From Colwellia sp. Arc7-635 (GTDB taxonomy: Bacteria; Pseudomonadota; Gammaproteobacteria; Enterobacterales; Alteromonadaceae), in NCBI RefSeq assembly GCF_003971255.1, contig NZ_CP034660.1, positions 4,154,001 through 4,218,000 of the forward strand: a DNA stretch of 64,000 nucleotides. Reading direction: 5' to 3'. Below are positions 18,001-26,036 of this stretch, piece by piece. The notes under the pieces are model-generated. The model worked only from the letters and a program-made list of their open reading frames with translations, did not search any database and had not been told where the DNA came from. Positions within the stretch are counted from its first letter, which is position 1; the number at the start of each line of letters is the position of its first letter. The position numbers and the translations under genes were made by a program.

Positions 18001-19627
18001 GAAAGATCATCGACGTAACATTATCAATAGTTTGCGTGTTTAATACATGCTGTGAAACTAAATCAAAGGTCACTAACGTGCCATTATCTTGGTATAAATA
18101 AGCAATTTTTTGTTCAGATATCGCTACTAAATTCGCTGGATTATCAGCTAATAATGCTAAATAACAACTATTACCATCGCCATCACTTGCAACGAAACAT
18201 AAAGCACTATCAGGATACGCATCAGCGTTATCACCAACACCGTCACCATCGCTATCTAACCATTCAGAGGCATCAAACGGAAATAGATCGATACTATCTT
18301 CAATACCATCACCATCATCATCGGTGTCAATATCGTTTGCTATGCCGTCACCATCAAAGTCAGAGGCTGGATGTCGATAAATCAAAATATCAACATAAGC
18401 TGCGGCATTTGCAGCGATAGCAGATAAATTGTTTGGGCTCGCTAAAAAGTCACCAAAAACAAGGCTGTTTATATAGGCTTCTGTATCGGTTGCATTTACG
18501 CTAATATTATTTTCCGCGATCAATTTCCGCGTAATTTCTTGCTTTGCTTTTTCAATATAAAACTGCATTTCATCAAGAGAAATTTGTCCTGACGTCATCA
18601 GTAATAATTTGTCACTTACCAGGTTAAAAAGCTGGTCAGTGAATGGTGAAATAACCATACCTTCGATTAAATCATTTTCACGATTAGCTATTTCAATAGG
18701 AGGTAATGACAGTGTTATAGGTGTTGCAGTAAAATCTAGATCGGTACGAGATAAGTCTTTTGCACCTGCGCCTACGTAAGCTCTTATCGGTGATGTCGAA
18801 AGCAGCTCGATATTATCCAGAGGCATAACTAATATGTAGCTTCCGGTATCATCTGTCGTTGTGGAAAACTCACTTTCGTCAAAAATATTATTCAAGTTTT
18901 CATCAATAAAAACTAGCGCGCCGCTAATATATCCATCAATGACTTTGCCACGAATTTCAACAGCATTATTGACCAAAAGTGATACTGGTGTGCTTATCGC
19001 TTCTTCACCGCCATCGTCTAGTATAATATTAAACTGGTAACTACCCGAATCTTCTAAGCTAGGTGTGCCGATTAAGCTAGAAGAGCTCTCATCAAAGCTC
19101 AACCAATCGGGATGATTCTGTAATGAAATAATCACATCGTCCATATCAGCATCTACCGCTTCAACAACAAGTGCTATTTCTTTACGTTCTAGCACTTCAA
19201 AGCTTATGGGGGATACAACTTTAGGACTGCGATTAACATTAAAAACTTCGATAGCAAAAGCAGGAAGTGACGCTGTGTTAGTACCATCTGATACTGAAAT
19301 TATAACATTGCTATAGCTACCAGAGTCGTCGAAATTAGGTGTTCCTGACAATAGACCTGTTGCAGGATCTATCCCCCCCCAGGATGGTATATTCTGAACG
19401 GAATATACTAGGTTGGCACTCGATTGATTTTTTACACTTACTTGAAAAGCGTACACCTGCATTTCATCTACAGATGTTACTGGAGCACCGAATAAGGTCA
19501 ATGATTTTGGGGGTTCAATAACATTTGGTGGTGATTCATTGCCACCTCCACCGCCGCCACAGGCTGATAATGCGCAAATTGACAATATACCTATAAGTCG
19601 AACAACCGAATAGCCAAACGCCTGCAT
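12098..19627 (-). CDS. giant modular calcium-binding lipoprotein (Ig-like, TSP3 repeats, propellers)
   Basis: 2509-aa predicted surface or periplasmic lipoprotein: lipobox LSAC with Cys23, then a Gly6 spacer. In order: two putative-Ig (He_PIG) domains with DPATGLLSGTP-type motifs (about 40-220); a carboxypeptidase-like domain (about 225-290); and a TSP3 DxDGDGxxD block (about 426-476). Two duplicated propeller-like segments follow, sharing SPNDL and LLGSG motifs (about 480-775 and 830-1135). Next are long TSP3 arrays (about 1139-1343), a PQQ-type propeller (about 1385-1733), more TSP3 (1734-1856), a jelly-roll-like module (1866-1983), another propeller, TSP3 (2256-2376) and a second jelly-roll-like module (2383-2509). 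AAGGGA supports the start. Adhesion or polymer binding is inferred; the partner is unknown. A G8 tract lies in codons 83-85. Confidence 0.85.
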   Translation of the reverse strand: MQAFGYSVVRLIGILSICALSACGGGGGGNESPPNVIEPPKSLTLFGAPVTSVDEMQVYAFQVSVKNQSSANLVYSVQNIPSWGGIDPATGLLSGTPNFDDSGSYSNVIISVSDGTNTASLPAFAIEVFNVNRSPKVVSPISFEVLERKEIALVVEAVDADMDDVIISLQNHPDWLSFDESSSSLIGTPSLEDSGSYQFNIILDDGGEEAISTPVSLLVNNAVEIRGKVIDGYISGALVFIDENLNNIFDESEFSTTTDDTGSYILVMPLDNIELLSTSPIRAYVGAGAKDLSRTDLDFTATPITLSLPPIEIANRENDLIEGMVISPFTDQLFNLVSDKLLLMTSGQISLDEMQFYIEKAKQEITRKLIAENNISVNATDTEAYINSLVFGDFLASPNNLSAIAANAAAYVDILIYRHPASDFDGDGIANDIDTDDDGDGIEDSIDLFPFDASEWLDSDGDGVGDNADAYPDSALCFVASDGDGNSCYLALLADNPANLVAISEQKIAYLYQDNGTLVTFDLVSQHVLNTQTIDNVTSMIFHEQHQRLYLGLDTSALKYLADDYAPVDFVTGEQCVNALVEASALLIVLDCRGYAGTYLTFNVDGDLLAESDNYYDSSRVNGWNASMNRLYHFRDGISPNDLFYRTVSNAGEFIDVHESPYHGDYQITGPIIISNDGSKVLLGSGDLYDATTLNWLGSIGEQFTQSFWLDNGDLVTLSQQDNDGNTTLRRRDVEFNLVEIKEISGNVKSIKAFVDKAIFMVEDNENINFINYLPSNDNDNDGVINIEDAFPLDNSASLDSDFDGYPDSWNEGLSGENSNLAIDEFPLDSACWLASHGDNSCNFLSTQPNFTPDKIVYDNAGDIYFLSTINKRIYRWSSATKQFTNPIILSSNIYRDFGNSQVLAYSGEHNRIYVGYDSGVVSRFDLAELKEVSFVALSGATNGIASVGNFILVENRGGAGNTHYIVDRNSEVTDSKEFNFHSDTYAWNEQNSRVYFLRDGASPNDLHYETIDQTLGHITESGDSPYHSSHNIRHPVRISADGDFILLGSGSVFNVDDLTLTADLDLFAADIISAGDFIYSVEHNNDSSTLNIWKFSDFSLIAALEFTGAALALTPDGDELNLVSRLNDGSLVISAVGIVDADQDGLPLWWESLYNFDDNDAADAAVDSDSDGLTNLEEYTLKTNPVLNDTDNDGLLDGAEVNAFGTSPLIGDTDGDGLSDGIEVNDYGTDPLLADSDDDGLTDREEVQDYFSNPLSNDTDGDGLSDLYEITHQLNINVNDAVEDADNDGLINLDEMTHQTNPNNADSDGDGLNDGDEVHLYLTLPLSRDSDGDRMPDGWEVRYAFAPLSNADRDTDFDSDGFSNQLEFFLATDPTDINSVPVVEPWGNYQGNAGHSGFIATNVDINDLSLRWSVTLDDVNNISTAIAADGRILVTSYSATNDKSLINLNSANGAINWKNTYSETYSISEPAYKNNTIYFQASDAEGAKLYATDIVSGDNVFVSEYDGNFDARIAPTVTGDGVYLTGWGHKMDQDTGELLWSKSQYWCGEWSPAVDEENYYYFSDGFKIADKDTGEVTQSNSDESYMRLGCLTPSYDRNSDIYAVGNSQLVAFDRQTADTLWSINADENQSYEGRATVAMGQIYVLRSGELVAIDQYSGEILWTWKAPNNNRLFNNIIATTNLIFVQDNHSTYAIDITTQEQVWSYPASGLLSLSNEGALFIVQNSGVIIAINIGGDSDGDGIDDWWEDLYDLNSQDDTDALLDGDTDGLTNLEEFQYSTNPLNSDSDNDGLSDSEEINTHGSNPLNNDSDGDGMTDGWEVINGLNLLDEYDAFLDADGDGVSNFDEYIESTNPHDESSKPSIIETLLISFEDAVIPDNWVADQALDSDWGISGVESTEGDYSIFSSGQSAISFDGFFNGNVLEFDVKGNCQYSSNLSIYLDGQFASRTSYSEDWKSSNIIIPRGRHTVTFKVDDCGIYLDNLHLRPLESLFEMNVQTVTITDQLLNLYDFEQQQVLTINIPQVDDSSRRARDLTVLNDGRIAIYNGTFNPSLSIYHPQYGTWQHRTFDNWGTINDRAYGGIADSGDYVYVTDMSIAGNNTAGIVRFNLETNVTEFFDGEEYIDVVIGLDNMLYALSGRKVDQYNPVTMVLVNSFVISEAIAISVDENGNIYTASRNGILKRYNQAGIENHVLTLTDLSDNHINGSFYDMNWFEHSRLILTNSSNQVVVISADFTEVQLQNDDFRAQFIATVPVIDEDADGMPAWWERKYELSDTNADDALEDLDADGLSNLLEFLNEVDPSNADTDNDALNDFSEISIYLTNPNVFDTDKDGLSDGEEVLTYDTEPRMSDTDGDTFNDGDEVLIYETDPNDVSSAPDSITELSIDFSTTLSEHWLANDGSDSPWLIENEVLRSGVITHSQESLISYQNLFSAGTLTFESRLDSESCCDFLEVLLDGMLKLSISNSDRQTNTINLSAGPHVITFRYRKDSSVNQGEDAVFIDNLSFTIN
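19373..19380 (-). repeat. poly-G8 tract (coding strand) in the giant lipoprotein gene
   Basis: Eight consecutive C on the plus strand, read as TGG-GGG-GGG (Trp83-Gly84-Gly85). The tract is in frame at the present length. A gain or loss of one base would truncate the product in the first Ig-like domain. Confidence 0.9.
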
Positions 19628-19714
19628 GATTAAATCCCTTTGAATAACTTATTATTTTTGTTAACAGAATCTTAACAAAATAGAAGCTTAACTTCAATTT
19701 ATGTCCACGCACAA

Positions 19715-19740
19715 AAAAGCCAGCTAATTAGCTGGCTTTT
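19715..19740 (-). terminator. terminator of the pyruvate dehydrogenase operon
   Basis: Perfect 26-bp palindrome: AAAAGCCAGCTAA and its reverse complement, with T6 on the minus strand. It lies 38 bp after the lpdA stop and separates lpdA from the giant lipoprotein gene. Confidence 0.88.
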
Positions 19741-19777
19741 ATTAATTTAAGCTTGAAAATAATACTTTATCATCAAA

Positions 19778-21208
19778 CTATTTTTTCTTTTTAACTGCTT
19801 TTGCGTTAGGTAAATCAGTGATTGAACCTTCAAAGATTTCTGCTGCTAAACCGATTGATTCATTTAGTGTTGGATGAGCATGAATAGTTAATGCAAGATC
19901 TTCTGCATCAGCACCCATTTCAACCGCTAAACAAACTTCGCCCAGCATTTCGCCAGCATTGATACCAACAATAGCACCACCAAGTACACGACCAGTTTCT
20001 TTTTCGAAGATCATCTTAGTTTTACCTTCAGTACGTGCAGATGCAATTGCACGACCAGAAGCTGCCCAAGGGAAGTTAGCTACTTCAATGTTTAAACCTT
20101 GCTCTTTCGCTTCACGTTCAGTAACACCAACCCAAGCCATTTCTGGATCAGTATAAGCAATTGAAGGAATACAACGTGGGTCAAATACGTGCTTCTTACC
20201 AGCAATAACTTCAGCAGCACAATGTGCTTCATGTACAGCTTTATGAGCAAGCATAGGTTGACCAACAACGTCACCGATAGCAAAAATATGGTTTACGTTA
20301 GTACGAAGTTCGTTAGTGACATTGATGAAACCACGTTCGTCAACATTAACACCCGCTTTATCAGCCGCAACTAAGTGACCATTTGGCTTACGACCAACAG
20401 CAACTAAAATCTTGTCGTAGCGTACTTGCTCAGCCGGTGCGTTTTTACCTTCAAATGTTACATACAAACCATCGTCTTTTGCTTCAACTGCAACAACTTT
20501 CGTTGATAACATGATGTTGAATTTTTTCTTGTTGAAGTTGGTGTAAACTTTAACAATGTCTTTATCAGCAGCTGGTACTAGTTGATCAGCAAATTCTACA
20601 ACAGAAACGTTTGAACCTAGTGCTTTATATACCGTACCCATTTCTAGGCCGATAATGCCACCACCAAGTACCAACATTTCTTCAGGGATGTCTTGAAGCT
20701 CTAAAGCACCCGTTGAATCAATAACACGTGGATCTTCAGTTGGGATGAAAGGTAAATCAACTACTGAAGAACCCGCTGCGATAATAGCATTATCAAAAGT
20801 AATCGTTGTTTTGCCATCAGCGCCTTCAACTTCGATAGTTTTATCAGAAGTGAATTTACCGTAACCAAATACCGTTTTAACTTTACGTGCTTTAGCCATT
20901 CCGCCTAAACCACCGGTTAATTGACCAACAACACTTTCTTTCCAGTCACGAATTTTGTCTAAATCAATTTTAGGAGTACCAAAAGTAACACCATGTGACG
21001 CCATTGCTGCCGCATCGTCAATAACTTTAGCTACGTGTAAAAGTGCTTTTGAAGGGATACAACCCACATTCAAACAAACGCCACCAAGCGTCTCACGGCT
21101 TTCAACTAAGATTACGTCTAAACCTAAATCTGCTGCGCGAAATGCTGCTGAATAGCCACCAGGACCCGCACCTAAAACTACTACTTGAGTTTTAATATCG
21201 TTACTCAT
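19778..21208 (-). CDS. lpdA: dihydrolipoamide dehydrogenase (E3)
   Basis: FAD flavoprotein that reoxidises dihydrolipoyl groups of pyruvate (and probably 2-oxoglutarate) dehydrogenase with NAD+. The N-terminal FAD motif is GAGPGG (13-18), the redox disulfide Cys45/Cys50 (CLNVGC), and the NAD-binding motif GGGIIGLEMG lies near residue 180. The catalytic His445/Glu450 are in HAHPTLNES. Length is 476 aa with a Lys-rich end, close to E. coli Lpd (474). GAGG lies 5 nt upstream of the ATG. It is the last gene of the pdhR-aceE-aceF-lpdA operon, 256 bp after aceF. Confidence 0.97.
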   Translation of the reverse strand: MSNDIKTQVVVLGAGPGGYSAAFRAADLGLDVILVESRETLGGVCLNVGCIPSKALLHVAKVIDDAAAMASHGVTFGTPKIDLDKIRDWKESVVGQLTGGLGGMAKARKVKTVFGYGKFTSDKTIEVEGADGKTTITFDNAIIAAGSSVVDLPFIPTEDPRVIDSTGALELQDIPEEMLVLGGGIIGLEMGTVYKALGSNVSVVEFADQLVPAADKDIVKVYTNFNKKKFNIMLSTKVVAVEAKDDGLYVTFEGKNAPAEQVRYDKILVAVGRKPNGHLVAADKAGVNVDERGFINVTNELRTNVNHIFAIGDVVGQPMLAHKAVHEAHCAAEVIAGKKHVFDPRCIPSIAYTDPEMAWVGVTEREAKEQGLNIEVANFPWAASGRAIASARTEGKTKMIFEKETGRVLGGAIVGINAGEMLGEVCLAVEMGADAEDLALTIHAHPTLNESIGLAAEIFEGSITDLPNAKAVKKKK

Positions 21209-21378
21209 GCTAACCTCAAAAATTGATGTGTTTATTGCTGGTTATGCCAGCCTATATTTGCCGAACTTTTATTAAAGGCGTGAACAATTAATATTTTTCA
21301 GCACATTTTTGTATTTTTCTTGCCGGCAATTTTACTTAAACCGCACAAGGATCGCTATCTTTTAATTAGCGAAAATTT

Positions 21379-21417
21379 GGTAAAAGTGAAAATTCACCTA
21401 AGGACTTTCACTTTACC
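21379..21417 (-). promoter_or_regulatory. hairpin between aceF and lpdA
   Basis: The 13-nt arm 21379-21391 (GGTAAAAGTGAAA) pairs with TTTCACTTTACC at 21406-21417, with a one-base bulge and a 14-nt loop. No strong T-run follows. It may be an RNA-stabilising or partial-termination structure that sets lpdA expression against aceEF. Confidence 0.4.
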
Positions 21418-21464
21418 AACTTACTGTCAGATCACTGACTTATATTAAACGCTATCAAAGCAAA

Positions 21465-23123
21465 CTATAGAATGAGCTTTCTGATGTCGCTCATCACACT
21501 TGCCAAATGCACCGTAAAGCGTGCAGCTAATGCGCCATCAATAACACGATGATCGTATGACATTGACAATGGAAGCATCAATTTAGGTTCAAAATCTTTG
21601 CCATTCCATTTAGGTTTCATTTCTGATTTAGAGACACCTAAAATAGCCACTTCTGGCGCATTAACAATCGGCGTAAATGCCGTTCCGCCAATACCACCAA
21701 GACTTGAAATAGTAAAACAACCACCTTGCATGTCAGTCGCTTTTAACTTGCCATCACGCGCTTTCATGCTGATTTCAAGTAATTCACGTGATAACTGGTG
21801 AATACCCTTTTGATCAACATCACGCACTACTGGCACAACTAAACCGTTAGGCGTATCAACCGCAACACCAATGTGAATATACTTCTTAAGGATTAAGCTT
21901 TCGCCATCTTCACTTAAGCTTGAGTTAAACACTGGGAAAGCTCGAAGTGCATCAGCAGCGGCTTTTAAAATAAACACTAACGGTGTAATTTTAAAACCTA
22001 ACTTTTGCTTTTCACAAATAACATTTTGTTCTTTACGAAATGCTTCAACATTAGTGATATCAGCTTCATCAAATTGGGTTACATGTGGAATAGTCACCCA
22101 ATTACGATGTAAAAATGGTCCAGAAATTTTCTGAATACGCGTTAATGCTTTCGTTTCAACTTCACCAAATTTAGAGAAATCAATCTGTTTAGCACTAACA
22201 ACTTGTAAACCACCTTCACCCGCAGCAACTGAGCTACCTGCATTGGCTTTCGGGCGAGACAATTCATATTTAACATATGATTGTACGTCTTCTTTTAAAA
22301 TACGCCCTTTGCGACCAGAACCTTTCACTGCCGTTAAATCAACGCCAAATTCGCGCGCTAAGCGACGAATAGAAGGCGAAGTATAAATAGAACCGGCATT
22401 CGTTAAACCAACTTGTGGATGATGCGGTACTGGTGCTGCTTTTTTCGCAACAGGAGCAGGCACAGCCACTTCAGCTTTTTCAGGGGCAGCAACCGGCGCT
22501 TCAGCAACAACCGGTGCACCAGAGCTAGTTTCTAGCTTGATAACAATTGAGCCTTGCTTAACTTTATCACCCGTGCTGATGAAAACTTCTTTCACTGTTC
22601 CGGCGTGTGAAGAAGGTACATCCATCGTCGCTTTATCAGTTTCTAAAGTGATTAAACCATCTTCTGCTTCAATCACATCACCAACAGCAACGAGTACATC
22701 GATAACATCGACTTCGCCGTCTTCACCAATATCAGGTACAGCGATATCAATAATTTCACTGCTTGTTGCCGCTGGGGCTGCTACAGGTGCTGGCGCTTGA
22801 GCGGCAACCTCTGCTTTCACTTCAGGTTCAACAGGCTTTTCAGCAGGTGCTGCAACTTCAGGCTCTGAAGATTCACCACTCGCGGCGGCGCTCTTCATTT
22901 CAGCAATAACATCACCTTCTTTGATCTTGTCGCCAACACTTACCGTTAGCGCCACAAGTTCACCCGCAAATGGCGCAGGAATATCCATTGAAGCTTTATC
23001 CGTTTCAACGGTAATTATACCTTCGTCAGCTTCTAAGTTATCACCAACAGCGAAGCATATTTCAATAACTTCGACTTCATCGCCACCGACATCAGGGACG
23101 AGAATTTTTTCAATATCAGACAT
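21465..23123 (-). CDS. aceF: pyruvate dehydrogenase E2, dihydrolipoyl acetyltransferase
   Basis: Core of the pyruvate dehydrogenase complex, transferring acetyl from lipoyl groups to CoA. Two lipoyl domains are visible, with lipoylated Lys43 (TDKASMD) and Lys164 (TDKATMD), joined by Ala/Pro/Glu-rich swinging linkers. A peripheral-subunit-binding domain follows (about 245-285, SPSIRRLAREFGVD), then the catalytic domain with His525 and Asp529 (SYDHRVIDG). E. coli AceF has three lipoyl domains; two are common in other gammaproteobacteria. AAGGAAT precedes the ATG. It lies 25 bp downstream of aceE, clearly in the same transcript. Confidence 0.97.
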   Translation of the reverse strand: MSDIEKILVPDVGGDEVEVIEICFAVGDNLEADEGIITVETDKASMDIPAPFAGELVALTVSVGDKIKEGDVIAEMKSAAASGESSEPEVAAPAEKPVEPEVKAEVAAQAPAPVAAPAATSSEIIDIAVPDIGEDGEVDVIDVLVAVGDVIEAEDGLITLETDKATMDVPSSHAGTVKEVFISTGDKVKQGSIVIKLETSSGAPVVAEAPVAAPEKAEVAVPAPVAKKAAPVPHHPQVGLTNAGSIYTSPSIRRLAREFGVDLTAVKGSGRKGRILKEDVQSYVKYELSRPKANAGSSVAAGEGGLQVVSAKQIDFSKFGEVETKALTRIQKISGPFLHRNWVTIPHVTQFDEADITNVEAFRKEQNVICEKQKLGFKITPLVFILKAAADALRAFPVFNSSLSEDGESLILKKYIHIGVAVDTPNGLVVPVVRDVDQKGIHQLSRELLEISMKARDGKLKATDMQGGCFTISSLGGIGGTAFTPIVNAPEVAILGVSKSEMKPKWNGKDFEPKLMLPLSMSYDHRVIDGALAARFTVHLASVMSDIRKLIL

Positions 23124-23148
23124 TTCTTAATTCCTTATCTCGTCTTAA

Positions 23149-25824
23149 TTACGCGTAAAGCGGATTAAGTTTGTCAGCGTTAATATTAAAACGTGTGATA
23201 GCTTCGCTCACGACTGAGTGTTTAATATCACCACGGTTTGCTAACTCATAAAGAGCCGCAACAACGATGTAGTTTTGATCAACTTCAAAATGCTGACGTA
23301 AGTTAGCGCGACTATCACTACGACCAAAACCATCAGTACCTAAAACACGATATTCAGTATTGATATAACCGCGAATTTGGTCAGAATAATTTTTAACATA
23401 ATCAGTTGCTGCAATGGCAGGACCTTTATCAGCAGTAATAACGTTAGAAATATAAGCCGTTTTTTGTTTGCTTTCAGGGTGCAACATGTTCCAACGAGCA
23501 ACTTCTTGTCCGTCACGTGCTAGTTCATTAAATGAAGTTACTGAGTACACATCACTTGATACACCGTAGTCAGCTGACAAAATTTGCGCTGCCTGACGTA
23601 CTTTTTGTAAAATAGTACCTGAGCCCATTAGCTGTACATTGGCTTTAGCTTTTTTAGCTTCAACACGTTCAAGTTGGTAAATACCTTTGATAATTTCTTC
23701 TTCAACCGTTTTATTATCAGGTATTGCCGGGTGTTGATAGTTTTCATTCATTAGCGTTAAGTAGAAGAAAACATTTTCATTTTCTTCATACATACGACGT
23801 AAACCTTCACGTACGATAACCGCGATTTCATAGCCATAAGTTGGGTCATACGTAACACAATTAGGAATTAAACCGGCTTGTACGTGTGAATGGCCATCTT
23901 GATGTTGTAAACCTTCACCATTTAGCGTTGTTCTACCGGCCGTCGCGCCTAGTAAGAAACCACGTGCTTGGCTATCACCTGCCGCCCATGCTAAATCACC
24001 AACACGTTGGAAACCAAACATTGAGTAGTAAATGTAGAATGGAATTGTCGTTGCATTACATGTTGAATAAGAAGTACCTGAGGCAACCCAAGACGCCATA
24101 GCACCTAATTCGTTAATACCTTCTTGTAATACTTGGCCTTTCTTATCTTCACGGTAGTAAGCTACTTGGTCAGCATCTTGAGGAACGTATTTTTGTCCTT
24201 CGCTAGCATAAATACCGACTTGACGGAACAAACCTTCCATACCGAAAGTACGAGCTTCATCAGGAATAATTGGCACAATACGCTTACCAATTTTTTTGTC
24301 TTTTAATAAGCTATTAAGTACACGCACGAAAGTCATTGTTGATGAAACTTCGCGATCTCCAGAACCTTTTAAAATAGGTTCAAAGATTTTTAATGCTGGA
24401 ATATCAAGTGTTTCTTCAGCTTGCTGACGACGTGCTGGTAATGAACCACCTAATGCTTCACGACGCGCTTTCATGTACTTGAATTCTTCACTGTCTTCAG
24501 GGAATTTGTAAAAAGGTAGATCAGCAATTTGGTCATCGCTAACCGGTATATTAAAACGGTCACGATAATGTTTAATCGCATCAACGTCCATTTTCTTAAC
24601 GTTATGAGCAATATTCAATGCTTCGCCTGAAGCACCTAAACCAAAACCTTTAACCGTTTTAGCTAAAATTACCGTTGGACGACCTTTAGTGTTCATCGCT
24701 TTTTCATAAGCTGCATAAACTTTAACTGGATCATGACCGCCACGATTTAAACGCCAAATATCTTCGTCTGACATATTAGCAACGAGTGCCGCAGTTTCAG
24801 GGTATTTGTTGAAGAAGTTTTCGCGAGTGTACTTACCGCCTTTCGCTTTACAGTTTTGGTATTCACCATCAACTGTTTCGTTCATCAACTGTAGTAATTT
24901 ACCTGAGGTATCACGGGCAATAAGTGAATCCCAGTATGAACCCCAAATAACTTTAACCACTTCCCAGCCTGCGCCACGGAATGTGCCTTCAAGTTCTTGA
25001 ATTATTTTACCGTTACCACGAACAGGACCATCTAAGCGCTGTAGGTTACAGTTGATCACGAACGTTAAGTTATCTAAGCCTTCACGTGTTGCTAAGCCGA
25101 TAGCACCTAATGATTCTGGCTCATCAGTTTCACCATCGCCTAGGAAACAATAAACACGTTGACCAGAACAATCTTTAATGCCGCGATCAGTTAAATACTT
25201 AAGGAAGCGCGCAGTATAAATAGCTTGCAGTGGACCTAAGCCCATCGAAACTGTTGGGAACTGCCAAAAGTCCGGCATTAAATGTGGATGAGGGTATGAA
25301 GACAGACCTTTGCCATCACACTCTTGACGGAAATTATCCATTTGCTCTTCGGTTAATCGACCTTCCATAAATGCACGAGCATAAATACCTGGAGAGATAT
25401 GACCTTGAGCGAAAATGAAATCACCGCCATCTTTTTCTGATGATGCTTTAAAGAAATGGTTAAAACCAACATCATATAACGTTGAAGAAGAAGCAAAGCT
25501 ACCAATGTGGCCACCCAACTCTAAATCTTTTTTCGAGGCACGTAATACTAATACCAAAGCATTCCAACGAATAGCGGCACGAATACGTGACTCTATTGTT
25601 TGATCAGCAGGCATATGTGGCTCTAACCCTGGTGGGATAGTATTAACATAGGCTGTTTTAGCATCAAACGGTAAATGTGTTCCGCTACGACGTGCTCTGT
25701 CGATTAACTTTTCAAGTAGAAAATGAGCGCGTTCTGGCCCTTCATTTTCTAACACAGACTCCATTGATTCCAACCATTCTTGGGTTTCCATTGAATCAAT
25801 ATCTAGATTTGGGAGCTCAGACAT
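23149..25824 (-). CDS. aceE: pyruvate dehydrogenase E1 component (homodimeric)
   Basis: Thiamine-diphosphate-dependent decarboxylase that reductively acetylates lipoyl groups on AceF. Length 891 aa against 887 in E. coli. The thiamine-diphosphate/Mg motif begins with GDG at 229-231 (GDGETDEPES). The N-terminal region that binds E2 is present (EWLESMESVLENEGPERA), as are the loop motifs GHDPVKVYAAYE and HFEVDQNYI near the C-terminus. GGAGACT 9 nt upstream supports the ATG at 25824. It is transcribed with pdhR, aceF and lpdA. Confidence 0.97.
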   Translation of the reverse strand: MSELPNLDIDSMETQEWLESMESVLENEGPERAHFLLEKLIDRARRSGTHLPFDAKTAYVNTIPPGLEPHMPADQTIESRIRAAIRWNALVLVLRASKKDLELGGHIGSFASSSTLYDVGFNHFFKASSEKDGGDFIFAQGHISPGIYARAFMEGRLTEEQMDNFRQECDGKGLSSYPHPHLMPDFWQFPTVSMGLGPLQAIYTARFLKYLTDRGIKDCSGQRVYCFLGDGETDEPESLGAIGLATREGLDNLTFVINCNLQRLDGPVRGNGKIIQELEGTFRGAGWEVVKVIWGSYWDSLIARDTSGKLLQLMNETVDGEYQNCKAKGGKYTRENFFNKYPETAALVANMSDEDIWRLNRGGHDPVKVYAAYEKAMNTKGRPTVILAKTVKGFGLGASGEALNIAHNVKKMDVDAIKHYRDRFNIPVSDDQIADLPFYKFPEDSEEFKYMKARREALGGSLPARRQQAEETLDIPALKIFEPILKGSGDREVSSTMTFVRVLNSLLKDKKIGKRIVPIIPDEARTFGMEGLFRQVGIYASEGQKYVPQDADQVAYYREDKKGQVLQEGINELGAMASWVASGTSYSTCNATTIPFYIYYSMFGFQRVGDLAWAAGDSQARGFLLGATAGRTTLNGEGLQHQDGHSHVQAGLIPNCVTYDPTYGYEIAVIVREGLRRMYEENENVFFYLTLMNENYQHPAIPDNKTVEEEIIKGIYQLERVEAKKAKANVQLMGSGTILQKVRQAAQILSADYGVSSDVYSVTSFNELARDGQEVARWNMLHPESKQKTAYISNVITADKGPAIAATDYVKNYSDQIRGYINTEYRVLGTDGFGRSDSRANLRQHFEVDQNYIVVAALYELANRGDIKHSVVSEAITRFNINADKLNPLYA

Positions 25825-25928
25825 AATTACTTAGTCTCCAATTGTTATATGTTAAGTAAATTTATTTGTTTAAAGATAGCTGCTTTTAAGCAAATATCCT
25901 TATCGTAAAGTCATTGTTCAAAAAAGCG

Positions 25929-26036
25929 TTAAAATTCTGTTTTTTTCATTCTCCGTATAGAGCGTTCTATACGACTATTCTCTTGCGACATTTTTAATAA
26001 TACTTCTTCAATAAAAGCTAAATGTCGATGGCTTGC
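25929..26036 (-). pseudogene. pdhR: out-of-frame C-terminal tail of PdhR
   Basis: 35 sense codons in the -1 frame relative to pdhR, ending in TAA at 25929-25931. They begin [14 protein letters not shown] and continue with an Arg/Glu-rich end ([11 protein letters not shown]), closely matching the expected PdhR C-terminus. Joined after Trp222-Glu223, the protein would have the family's usual length. Confidence 0.85.
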
